Below, one piece after another: positions 25,421 through 32,363 of a DNA stretch of 64,000 nucleotides. The position numbers and the translations under genes are program-made. A model generated the notes under the pieces. The model was not told the DNA's origin. It searched no databases and worked only from the letters and a program-made list of their open reading frames with translations. The stretch is from Halobaculum rubrum. Lineage in GTDB: Archaea; Halobacteriota; Halobacteria; Halobacteriales; Haloferacaceae. The DNA is taken from the NCBI RefSeq assembly GCF_019880225.1, contig NZ_CP082284.1:1860001-1924000 (forward strand). The letters run 5' to 3'. Within the stretch, counting starts at the first letter, position 1. Every line of letters begins with the position of its first letter.

Positions 25421-25498
25421 ACCACAATATCCCAACGCGGTCGGGAATCCTCGCCCTTCAGGGCGGGGAGGAAGTCAAGAGTCAGACAGCCGCGCGAC
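25330..25498 (+). ncRNA. Predicted omegaRNA (TnpB guide RNA) region, approximate bounds
   Basis: In TnpB systems the guide RNA overlaps the 3' end of tnpB, runs through the right-end hairpin (here 25449-25469) and ends in a guide taken from the flank just past the element (here starting at 25479, within the methyltransferase gene). Bounds are inferred from family architecture; no transcription evidence is visible. Confidence 0.4.
25445..25478 (+). repeat. Right-end guide (GAAT), hairpin and TCAA tip
   Basis: GAAT (25445-25448) precedes the hairpin 25449-25469, and TCAA (25475-25478) is the terminal cleavage site. The TCA of the tip, read on the minus strand, also serves as the stop codon of the neighbouring methyltransferase gene. 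Confidence 0.8.
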
Positions 25499-26188
25499 CA
25501 CCTGGGTCCACGCCTCCTCGTGGTCGCCGTCCGACCAGGAAGTCCGGTGTTCGTCGACGATCAGGAAGCCCGCCTCGCGGAGCTGCTCGCGTGTCCGATC
25601 GATCCCCGGAAACGACCACGCCATCAGTACGCCGGTGTCTAACCAGTCCGGGTTCGCGCCGGACCAGCCGTCGGCGTCGGGCGCCGCCGTGAGGAGGAGG
25701 CGACCGCCGGGCCGGAGCACGCGAGCGAACTCTCGGTACACCGACGGGTGTTGCTCGATCGGGACGTGGATCACCGACCCCATCGCGGTCACGGCGTCGA
25801 CGGCGTCCGCGGCGACCGGGAGCCGCGTCATGTCCCCGCGGACGAGGTCTGCGCCGGTCACCTCTCGGGCGAGCCGGAGCTGTGCCGCCGATAGGTCGAC
25901 GCCGACGGCGTCGACGCCCGCCGGGAGTCGGTCCAGCACTGGCGTCCCCTGCCCGCAACCGGCGTCGACGAGCCGGCTTCCCGCATCGAGGTCCGCCAGG
26001 AACGACTCCACGACGGCGCCGTCGGTCGACGCGGACGACTCCCGCCACCGCCGGTAGTCCTCGGCCATTCCGTCGTAGCCGTCGCGCACCGCAGCCCGCT
26101 GTGTGTGTGGGTCGATATCTGGGCCGGCGTCGTCGTCCGCGTCGGAGGCGGGACAGCCGTCCGTCCCGTCGGAGGGTCCGTCGTCCAT
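25475..26188 (-). CDS. Class I SAM-dependent methyltransferase
   Basis: 237-residue Rossmann-fold methyltransferase of the Methyltransf_11/25 type; the substrate is unknown. SAM motif I is V-D-A-G-C-G-Q-G-T-P (about residues 74-83), followed by V-G-V-D-L-S (motif II acidic residue), R-G-D-M-T-R-L-P-V and R-V-L-R-P-G-G-R-L-L-L. The N-terminal 30 residues are an acidic extension. The last codon pair (Ser-stop) is shared with the right tip of the transposon. Reconstructing the pre-insertion site (TTAC joined to 25479) gives TCG TAA instead of TCT TGA, so the protein is unchanged by the insertion. Confidence 0.88.
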   Translation of the reverse strand: MDDGPSDGTDGCPASDADDDAGPDIDPHTQRAAVRDGYDGMAEDYRRWRESSASTDGAVVESFLADLDAGSRLVDAGCGQGTPVLDRLPAGVDAVGVDLSAAQLRLAREVTGADLVRGDMTRLPVAADAVDAVTAMGSVIHVPIEQHPSVYREFARVLRPGGRLLLTAAPDADGWSGANPDWLDTGVLMAWSFPGIDRTREQLREAGFLIVDEHRTSWSDGDHEEAWTQVVARLSDS

Positions 26189-26249
26189 ACGCGGCGGTCC
26201 GGTCGGGATGACAAAACTGTTCGGCCGCCTCGGGGGGCGCTCACACGGT

Positions 26250-26292
26250 ACCGATATGATCGGTTCGATATTCGTCCCGGTGGAATTATACC
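26250..26292. promoter_or_regulatory. Palindrome and TATA box between divergent genes
   Basis: ACCGAT (26250-26255) is inverted at 26259-26264 around ATG. A TATA-like AATTATACC (about 26284-26292) lies about 30 bases before the ATG at 26317. The palindrome sits just upstream of this core promoter and could be an operator. Confidence 0.5.
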
Positions 26293-26316
26293 CTGGAGCC
26301 GCGGAACCGCACGGAT

Positions 26317-26577
26317 ATGGCGGGGGGACCGATCGAGCCGTGGGCCTCGGTGTCGGAGCCGAGCGACGCCGTCCGCGACGCGCTCGCGGGCGAGCCCGGC
26401 GGCTTCGTCGCGCTCGGCGCGACGCTCTCGCCGGTCTGGGCGCTGCACGCGTGTCACGGCTGGCTCGTCGGCGCGGGGGTCGACCCGGGCGCGGCCGCCG
26501 CGACCGTCGTCGCCGCGGCGGTCGTCCGGTGGGCCGTCGGCGTCTCGCTGTTCGCGACGCGGGCGGTCGAGTGGTGA
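26317..26577 (+). CDS. Small membrane protein, hypothetical
   Basis: 86-residue Ala-rich protein with hydrophobic stretches at about residues 30-50 and 58-80; two membrane passes are likely. No family recognised. It has its own promoter-like TATA box and lies 134 bases before an ABC exporter operon in the same direction. A link to that exporter is possible but unsupported. Normal codon use argues for a real gene. Confidence 0.55.
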   Translation: MAGGPIEPWASVSEPSDAVRDALAGEPGGFVALGATLSPVWALHACHGWLVGAGVDPGAAAATVVAAAVVRWAVGVSLFATRAVEW

Positions 26578-26711
26578 ACGGGGCGGCTGACTGGTACCTG
26601 CGCCGGGTGCGTCATCGCCGCCGTGGACACTGTCGACGTCATGGCGGTTCCGTCGCCGTCCCGGGCGTCGTCTTCGGCACCCTTACTTCCGCAAGGGCCG
26701 GACCGGACTCC

Positions 26712-27722
26712 ATGAACGACGCGACGGTCGTCCGCGCGGTCGACGCCCGCAAGTCCTACGACGGGACGGTCGCGCTCGACGGCGTCTCGCTCGACGTGCG
26801 CGAGGGCGAGGTGTTCGGCCTGATCGGGCCGAACGGGGCGGGGAAGACGACGCTCGTGCGTGCGCTCACGGGCACCGTCGACGCCGACGGCACCCTCGAA
26901 CTGTTCGGGGACGCCGCCGACGACTCGGACCGATCCCGTGTCGGGCTGCTCCCCCAGGAGTTCGAGCCGCCCCAGCGGCTGACCGCCCGCGAACTCGTCG
27001 CGTACTACGGCGGCCTGTACGGGGAGTCGCGACCCGTCGAGGACGTGCTCGCGGACGTGGGGCTGGCGGACGACGCCGACACGTGGTACGAGAACCTCTC
27101 GGGCGGCCAAAAACGCCGCGCGTGCGTCGCAACCGCGCTCGTGAACGACCCCGACGTGCTGTTCCTTGACGAGCCGACGACCGGCATCGACCCGGCCGGG
27201 CGGCGCGCGCTGTGGGGGCTGCTCGACTCGCTCGCCGACAGCGGGGTGACCGTGTTCCTGACGAGCCACTCGATGGAGGAGGTCGAGCGGCTCGCCGACC
27301 GCGTCGGGCTGTTGCGCGACGGGGAACTCGTCGCCGTCGGCACGCCCGCGGAGTTGGTCGCCGAGCACGGCGGTCCCGCCCGCTTCGTCGTCGCCGGTCC
27401 CGACGTTGGGGCGGGCGCCGACCCGCTCCGGGACGCCGGATTCGCCGTCGAGGTCGGCACCGACGAACTCGTGCTCGGCGACGTGACGCCCGCTGAACTC
27501 GGCGACGCCGTGACCGCGCTCGCCGACGCGGGCGTCGACTACGAGTCGCTCACGTGGACCGAGCCGACCTTGGAGGACGTGTACCTCCGGCTGACCGGCG
27601 AGACGTTCGAGGGAACGTTCACGCCCGGCGCCAGCGCGGTCGGGACCGATGCCGACACTGACACCGCCGGCGGCGTCGCCGGCGACGGCGACCCGGCCGC
27701 GACCGCGGAGGTGGAGCGGTGA
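26712..27722 (+). CDS. ABC transporter ATP-binding protein (drug/heme-export type)
   Basis: 336-residue ATPase of the CcmA/DrrA-like exporter group. Walker A is G-P-N-G-A-G-K-T-T, the signature L-S-G-G-Q-K-R-R, Walker B V-L-F-L-D-E-P-T-T-G, and the switch His lies in T-S-H-S-M-E-E. A C-terminal domain of about 100 residues follows the ATPase core, ending T-L-E-D-V-Y-L-R-L-T-G-E and an acidic tail, typical of DrrA-like subunits. Its stop overlaps the start of the permease by 4 bases (GTGA), so the two form one translationally coupled transporter. Substrate unknown. Confidence 0.92.
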   Translation: MNDATVVRAVDARKSYDGTVALDGVSLDVREGEVFGLIGPNGAGKTTLVRALTGTVDADGTLELFGDAADDSDRSRVGLLPQEFEPPQRLTARELVAYYGGLYGESRPVEDVLADVGLADDADTWYENLSGGQKRRACVATALVNDPDVLFLDEPTTGIDPAGRRALWGLLDSLADSGVTVFLTSHSMEEVERLADRVGLLRDGELVAVGTPAELVAEHGGPARFVVAGPDVGAGADPLRDAGFAVEVGTDELVLGDVTPAELGDAVTALADAGVDYESLTWTEPTLEDVYLRLTGETFEGTFTPGASAVGTDADTDTAGGVAGDGDPAATAEVER

Positions 27723-28498
27723 GCCGAACCGGGCGGATCCGCGCGGAGACGGCCGCCGCGGCGCGGTCGTTCCTCCGACGCCGGACGGCGGTGATATTCA
27801 CGTTCTTCTTCCCGCTGTTGCTCGTGCTCATCTTCGGCGTCCTCGTGCGGACCCAGCCGGGCGGCGGCGGCCTGTTCGCCCGCCCGGACGCGTACTACCT
27901 CCCCGGCTATCTCGCGACGGTCGTGCTGTTCACGCCGCTGTCGCGGATCGGCTCGGAGATCGCCCGGCACCGCGACGGCCACCGCTTCGAGAAGCTGGCG
28001 ACGACGCCGCTGACGCGGGCGGAGTGGCTGCTGGCACACACGCTCGTCAACGTCGGCGTCATCGGGGTCGCCTCGCTGCTCGTGTTCGCGCTCGTGACGC
28101 TCGTCACCGGCGCGGACATCCCGGTGTCGGGTGACCTGCTGCTGTTGGTCCCGTTCGTCGCGCTCGCGGTCGTGCTGTTCTGCGGTATCGGGTCCGTGCT
28201 CGGCCGGGTGTCGGACTCGCAGGACGGGGTTATCGCCGCCTCGAATTCGGTTGCGCTGCCGCTGTTGTTCCTCTCGGACACGTTCGTCTCGCCGGATCTC
28301 TTGCCCGAGTGGTTCCTCCCCGCGGTGAACCTCTCGCCGCTGACGTACTTCTCGCGCGGCGTCCGCGCGGTGACGTTCGCGGCGCCCGACGGCGCCGGCC
28401 TGGCGGGCGTCGGTGCGGTCGGGAACCTCGCGATCCTCGCGGCGCTCTCGGTCGTGTGCTTCGCCGTCGGCGCGGCGGCGGTGCCGCGCGGGGACTGA
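27719..28498 (+). CDS. ABC transporter permease (ABC-2 type)
   Basis: 259-residue ABC-2 type permease with six membrane segments. The ABC-2 pattern shows an early amphipathic helix, F-F-F-P-L-L-L-V-L-I-F-G, the cytosolic segment R-F-E-K-L-A-T-T-P-L-T-R that contacts the ATPase, and P-L-L-F-L-S-D-T-F near the C terminus. It begins with GTG overlapping the stop of the ATPase gene by 4 bases. Exported substrate unknown (lipids, drugs or peptides are typical for the group). Confidence 0.9.
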   Translation: MSRTGRIRAETAAAARSFLRRRTAVIFTFFFPLLLVLIFGVLVRTQPGGGGLFARPDAYYLPGYLATVVLFTPLSRIGSEIARHRDGHRFEKLATTPLTRAEWLLAHTLVNVGVIGVASLLVFALVTLVTGADIPVSGDLLLLVPFVALAVVLFCGIGSVLGRVSDSQDGVIAASNSVALPLLFLSDTFVSPDLLPEWFLPAVNLSPLTYFSRGVRAVTFAAPDGAGLAGVGAVGNLAILAALSVVCFAVGAAAVPRGD

Positions 28499-28580
28499 CA
28501 CCGCGGAACGCGCTTTTCGGCGGTATTGAGACGGCTACGGGGAGATACTGCGTCCCGGCGACGGTCGGTCCATCCGTCGG

Positions 28581-28587
28581 TTTTATT
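28581..28587 (+). promoter_or_regulatory. TATA box of the KDPG aldolase gene
   Basis: TTTTATT is centred about 28 bases before the ATG at 28612, the spacing expected for a leaderless transcript. It separates this gene from the ABC transporter operon. Confidence 0.65.
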
Positions 28588-28611
28588 CTCCGCGCCGGGA
28601 GTTACTCGGGT

Positions 28612-29256
28612 ATGAGTACCACCGATGCGTTCGTGGCGATGCGCGAGTCCGGCGTCGTCGCGGTGTTGCGCGGCGCCGAGCCCGAGACCGTCGTCGACAC
28701 CGCCGAGGCGCTCGTCGCCGGCGGCGTCACCGCGCTGGAGGTCACCGCCGATACCGCCGGCGCGACCGACATGATCGCCACGCTGTCGGAGGAGTTGGGC
28801 GACGATGCGCTCGTCGGCGCCGGCACCGTCCTCGACAGCGAGACCGCCCGCGCGGCGATCGCCGCCGGCGCGGAGTTCGTCGTCGCCCCCTCCTTCGATG
28901 CGGGCGTCGTGGAGACGTGTAACCGCTACGGCGTGCTCTGTGCGCCGGGCGTGATGACCCCGACCGAGGCCGTCGAGGCGTACGAGGCCGGCGCCGAGGT
29001 CGTGAAGGTGTTCCCGGCGAAGACCGTCGGCCCGGACCACGTCGCCGCGCTGAAGGGCCCGCTCGGGCAGCTGGAGATCATGCCTACAGGCGGTGTCTCC
29101 CCCGACAACGCCGGCGCCTACATCGAGGCGGGGGCCGTCTGCGTCGGCGCCGGCTCCGCGCTGGTCGACCGCGACCTCGTCGACGCCGGCGACTTCGACG
29201 CCATCACCGAGCGCGCCGAGGCGTTCCGCGAGGTCATCGAGGCGGCTCGGGAGTAG
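28612..29256 (+). CDS. eda: KDPG/4-hydroxy-2-oxoglutarate aldolase (bacterial type)
   Basis: 214-residue class I aldolase of the Entner-Doudoroff enzyme family (2-keto-3-deoxy-6-phosphogluconate to pyruvate and glyceraldehyde 3-phosphate). The Schiff-base lysine lies in V-V-K-V-F-P-A-K, the general base E in T-A-L-E-V-T, and the phosphate loop in I-M-P-T-G-G-V-S. Haloarchaea use the semi-phosphorylative pathway for glucose, which fits. The start M-S-T-T-D-A-F at 28612 follows a TATA box; in-frame starts further upstream are non-conserved. It has no pathway neighbours here. Confidence 0.9.
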   Translation: MSTTDAFVAMRESGVVAVLRGAEPETVVDTAEALVAGGVTALEVTADTAGATDMIATLSEELGDDALVGAGTVLDSETARAAIAAGAEFVVAPSFDAGVVETCNRYGVLCAPGVMTPTEAVEAYEAGAEVVKVFPAKTVGPDHVAALKGPLGQLEIMPTGGVSPDNAGAYIEAGAVCVGAGSALVDRDLVDAGDFDAITERAEAFREVIEAARE

Positions 29257-29388
29257 CGGGTCGAGGCGCGTGTGATAGAACGGTTCGCACACCCACATTG
29301 AGGGTTCCGTGGTTCGCTACGTACAGGGCGCTTATTCCTCAAGAGGTCAGCGTCGAACCGTTAAGAACAGCCATTTGTTCCGATCAGA

Positions 29389-30135
29389 TTACGGAGTGAA
29401 ACTGCCTAGTATCACCCAAGTGTCGTTGTTCTCTTTTGAGAACGTGACGTTCACTTGGTACTCGCTTTCGACGCCGACGGTCAATTCATCACCAGGACTT
29501 AATCGAGTCCGATCCGTCGCTTCGGCTAGTGTAGTGCCGCTCGTCACAATCTCCGGATCGACATCGTCGGGATTCACAATCGTCCCGTTGAACTCCGTCT
29601 CCGCCGCCGGCACGATACCACCACCGCCGTGGGTCAGTGTCAGCACACCGGTCTCGTCGCTACCGGTTGCGTCCGTGTTGTACGACGACTCGAGGAAAAT
29701 CGGCGGTGGAGCGAGCACCGTGCCGTTGATGAAAAGGCCACTTCCGAAGAGGATACTGCTGATCGTCCACCCGTCATATTTGTCAAGTTGGAACGAGGTC
29801 TCCTCTTCCTGCATTTCCTCCTCGTGGGTGAGTGTAAGATCCGTCTTGATCGTCGCACTCTTGTCGTCGTCAGCGGTTCGGCGCAACTCACCGTATTCAA
29901 GCGTATATTGGTCAATATTCCCCTCAGTAAACCCGCCCGCTGCCCACGTTGTCACCGACTCTTGGACCGTTTCTATGTCGTTCTCGTTGACCGCGGTGAC
30001 GAAGCGTTCGACAGCCGCTTTCTGATTCTGCAATTTTTCCTCTCCGAGTGTCTCGGAAACCGACGAACAGCCGGCCAGTCCAGCGATCGAAAGGCTCCCC
30101 GCCGCCGCCAAGAACCGCCGGCGTTGTGATGGCAT
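29389..30135 (-). CDS. Tat-exported lipoprotein, hypothetical, low GC
   Basis: 248-residue exported protein. The N terminus has a twin-arginine region (S-Q-R-R-R-F-L-A-A-A-G) and a lipobox L-A-G-C, so it is a Tat lipoprotein anchored outside the membrane, the usual haloarchaeal route. After about residue 35 comes an alpha/beta NTF2-like region (K-A-A-V-E-R-F-V-T-A-V-N-E-N-D-I-E-T-V), then a beta-rich half. No family recognised with confidence. GC content is much lower than in the flanking genes, which suggests recent acquisition. The ATG at 30135 is preferred over an adjacent GTG. Confidence 0.72.
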   Translation of the reverse strand: MPSQRRRFLAAAGSLSIAGLAGCSSVSETLGEEKLQNQKAAVERFVTAVNENDIETVQESVTTWAAGGFTEGNIDQYTLEYGELRRTADDDKSATIKTDLTLTHEEEMQEEETSFQLDKYDGWTISSILFGSGLFINGTVLAPPPIFLESSYNTDATGSDETGVLTLTHGGGGIVPAAETEFNGTIVNPDDVDPEIVTSGTTLAEATDRTRLSPGDELTVGVESEYQVNVTFSKENNDTWVILGSFTP

Positions 30136-30495
30136 CACCCGAGTTAACGAGGGGTGGGTCTTATTCGCTTCCCAAATGACACCTTCTCCGCCGATACCGC
30201 CACCGACGCAATATTCTACGACAATGATGACGGCTGGTAAGTGCTTAATCTTGAGTTATAGTTAGATCACGCCCTGTTGAAATCCTCCGACAATATTGGC
30301 GTGGAAATACAGAGGGTGTATTCGCAACTGCACCGCACTTTGTTTCACCGAAAAACAATTGAATCATCCGTCAGATACGCAGTCATACCCACCAAGCCTT
30401 CCGGGCGATTTCGCGGTGAAAACAACCCCTTCGAGAAGAGTTCCATGCCACCCTCGGCCGAAGGCTATTCGGCGCCGCCGGCTGTCGAGTCGCGT
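30136..30495. other. AT-rich intergenic stretch, no gene seen
   Basis: About 360 bases between two divergent genes. The left 240 bases are AT-rich (for example around 30236-30270 and 30337-30372), unlike the flanks. Short in-frame stretches exist but show neither coding bias nor similarity. It may be the edge of an acquired segment together with the low-GC lipoprotein gene; I could not match it to an insertion sequence. Confidence 0.6.
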
Positions 30496-30858
30496 ATGTC
30501 CCGCCCCGCCGGCCTCGTCTTCTTCCGCACCGCGAATCGCGACCGCGTCGTCGACTGGTACCGCGAGGTCGTCGACTGTACCGTGTGGCTCGAACAACCG
30601 GGCTGTACGATTCTCGAACGCGACGACTTCCGGTTCGGCTTCTGTGACGCCGACGGGGGAGCCACCGAGACCGAGGGCATCCTCACGTTCGTCTTCCCGG
30701 ATCGCGCGGGCGTCGACCGCATGCACGAGCGCGTCGGCGACGCCGCCCGCGAGGGGCCGCACGTGAACGAGCAGTACGACATCTACCAGTTCTTCGCCGA
30801 CGATCCGGACGGCCGGACCGCTGAGTTCCAGACGTTCCTCCACGACCTGCCGGAGTGA
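30496..30858 (+). CDS. VOC family protein (glyoxalase/dioxygenase fold)
   Basis: 120-residue vicinal-oxygen-chelate protein with the paired beta-alpha-beta-beta-beta modules: G-L-V-F-F-R-T, the helix R-V-V-D-W-Y-R-E-V-V, V-W-L-E-Q, the second module from about residue 66, and the late Y-Q-F-F-A-D-D-P-D-G-R-T-A-E-F-Q-T-F. Metal ligands are not obvious at all usual positions, so it may be a binding protein rather than an enzyme. The start at 30496 (M-S-R-P-A-G-L) is where similarity begins. Confidence 0.82.
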   Translation: MSRPAGLVFFRTANRDRVVDWYREVVDCTVWLEQPGCTILERDDFRFGFCDADGGATETEGILTFVFPDRAGVDRMHERVGDAAREGPHVNEQYDIYQFFADDPDGRTAEFQTFLHDLPE

Positions 30859-30936
30859 CGGGGACGAAGCTCGCCGACGCCCGCGCGGCCGGGTCGGCGT
30901 CGGTCGTCCTCACGGTCGGTCATCCTTTGCCGTCGG

Positions 30937-31467
30937 TCATCCCTCCGTCCGTCCGCCCTCGGCGCGCTCGCGGTGGACCGACTCCCCGTCGATCCAGTAG
31001 ACGTACGTCTGCGTGAACCAGTCGGCGTGGACGACCGTCGAGGTGGCGGTGCCGTCGGCGGTCGACTCGCCGCCGGTGTTCGAGTAGGCGGTGCAGGTGA
31101 CGACCGCCCGCCAGGCGTCGCCGCGGCGCTCGACGGCGTCGAGTTCGCACTCGGCGGACACCTCGCTCGTCTCGTCGTACCAGAGGCTGTTGTACACGTA
31201 GCGGTACTCGTACGTTCGAGCGAACGAGCCGACCGAGGACTCGTTCAGCGCCGTCGGGCGCTCCGGGCGCTCCTTCGGTCCGTCGGGCCAGTCGATCGAC
31301 GTCCCGGGAAGGGACGTCGACGCGGCTGTCGCGCTCGTGTCGCCGGCGGACGTCGCCGACGGCGACCCGTCACCCGTTGTAGGGGTGCCGGGCGTCGCAA
31401 GGCAGCCGCTCGTCACGAGGAGGGCGACGGCGACCGCCGCGATGAGGGTTCGACTGCGGGGACACAT
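30937..31467 (-). CDS. Lipoprotein, hypothetical
   Basis: 176-residue exported lipoprotein. The hydrophobic signal runs residues 8-19 and ends in the lipobox V-T-S-G-C; there is no twin arginine, so Sec export is likelier. A Thr/Ser/Pro-rich spacer follows (about 22-62), then a domain with a patterned Y-E-Y-R-Y-V-Y-N-S-L-W-Y and two later cysteines (S-A-E-C-E-L, V-T-C-T-A-Y) that may form a disulfide. Function unknown. The start M-C-P-R-S-R-T is chosen over an upstream in-frame ATG without conservation. Confidence 0.7.
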   Translation of the reverse strand: MCPRSRTLIAAVAVALLVTSGCLATPGTPTTGDGSPSATSAGDTSATAASTSLPGTSIDWPDGPKERPERPTALNESSVGSFARTYEYRYVYNSLWYDETSEVSAECELDAVERRGDAWRAVVTCTAYSNTGGESTADGTATSTVVHADWFTQTYVYWIDGESVHRERAEGGRTEG

Positions 31468-31520
31468 GCGTCCGGAACACTCCGGGCGGCCGTCAAGTGC
31501 CTTGTGTCGATATCGACCCG

Positions 31521-32276
31521 TCAATCATCGGCGGCCTCGACCGGGATCTCGACGCTCGAGTCGTCGCCGTCGGGCGTGTCAGTCGCGTTCGTATCGAGCC
31601 GCCGGATCCGGTCGGCGGTCACCTCTGTCCCGGGCGAGTAGTGGCAGATCGGCTCCCCGGCCGGCGCCTCGAAGCCGTTTGCCTCGAACAGCGTGTTCGT
31701 CCGGAGCTCCACGTCGGCGTCGGCCAGCGGCCACGGCTCGTGTGCGATGTCGCCGTAGTACACCCGGCCGCGACCCTCGGTGTAGAATCGGTAGTTCTCC
31801 ACGAGGAACGCCTCGAGGCTTCCCGGTTCGGGCGTCCGGGTCTCGCCGGCGGGTCCGTACGTCGCGTCGAAGTCGGCCTCCGGGGCGCGGCGGTGGGTCC
31901 GGTGGCTGGTGACCGTCACGCGGTCGCCGTCGCGAGTCACGTCCATCGCGGCGCGGTAGTACGGCAGCCGGAACAGCGCCCGGGCGACGCCGACACCGAT
32001 CGGGTCGGCCGCGTCGAGGTTGAAGAAGTACACCCCCTTCGTGTCGCCGTCGGTGACGTACGTCCGGAGGTTCAGCTCCGGGAACGACAGCCCGAACGGC
32101 GCCCCGCGCGGCCGGATGTCCGTCATCTCGAAGGGGACGACCCCGAGGTAGGCGTCGCCCTCGTGTGTCGCCACCGAGAGGGGATCCGGGAGGCGGGCCT
32201 CCACCGTCGCGGGGTCGACGCGCCAGTGGGCGAACAGGGCGTCGCGCCACCGCATCGACAGCAGGCGTCGCTGCAT
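31521..32276 (-). CDS. DUF2071 (YqjF-like) protein
   Basis: 251-residue protein of the DUF2071/YqjF family, a lipocalin-like barrel with unknown ligand. Motifs: W-R-D-A-L-F-A-H-W-R-V-D at the start, L-P-D-P-L-S-V-A-T-H-E-G-D-A-Y-L-G-V-V-P-F, F-P-E-L-N-L-R-T-Y-V, G-V-Y-F-F-N-L-D-A and the late R-F-Y-T segment. It is divergent from the DUF4349 lipoprotein (87 bases apart) with a shared promoter region. The start at 32276 is chosen; an in-frame leader before it is not conserved. Confidence 0.84.
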   Translation of the reverse strand: MQRRLLSMRWRDALFAHWRVDPATVEARLPDPLSVATHEGDAYLGVVPFEMTDIRPRGAPFGLSFPELNLRTYVTDGDTKGVYFFNLDAADPIGVGVARALFRLPYYRAAMDVTRDGDRVTVTSHRTHRRAPEADFDATYGPAGETRTPEPGSLEAFLVENYRFYTEGRGRVYYGDIAHEPWPLADADVELRTNTLFEANGFEAPAGEPICHYSPGTEVTADRIRRLDTNATDTPDGDDSSVEIPVEAADD

Positions 32277-32363
32277 ACGATCCGTAGGCGCCGCGCACGG
32301 AAGGGTCAAACGGCCCTTTGAGCGTACCGAACGGGTATACGCGCCGCCTCGGTACGGTGTCGT

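Larger units (their letters stand above)
24001..25478 (+). mobile_element. IS608-like (IS200/IS605 family) tnpB-only element
   Basis: Complete-looking element with no tnpA. The left flank is TTAC (23997-24000), the IS608-type cleavage site that stays in the host. The right end is TCAA (25475-25478), the IS608-type right cleavage site. Guide tetranucleotides AAAG (24015-24018) and GAAT (25445-25448) directly precede the left and right hairpins, exactly as in IS608. A 21-base identical segment carrying the hairpin (CGCCC-TTCA-GGGCG core) occurs at 24019-24039 and 25449-25469, 18 bases from the left tip and 9 from the right. The ends thus look functional, so a Y1 transposase supplied in trans could move it. 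No target duplication is expected for this family. Confidence 0.9.

Noticed and set aside
24019-25469. Two copies of a 21-base hairpin segment as a possible CRISPR repeat pair
   Set aside because: They are 1.4 kb apart and match IS608-type transposon ends next to tnpB.
30260-30295. AT-rich segment around CCTGTTGAAATCC as a possible insertion sequence end
   Set aside because: Looks vaguely like haloarchaeal IS termini, but no inverted partner, transposase remnant or duplication could be found.
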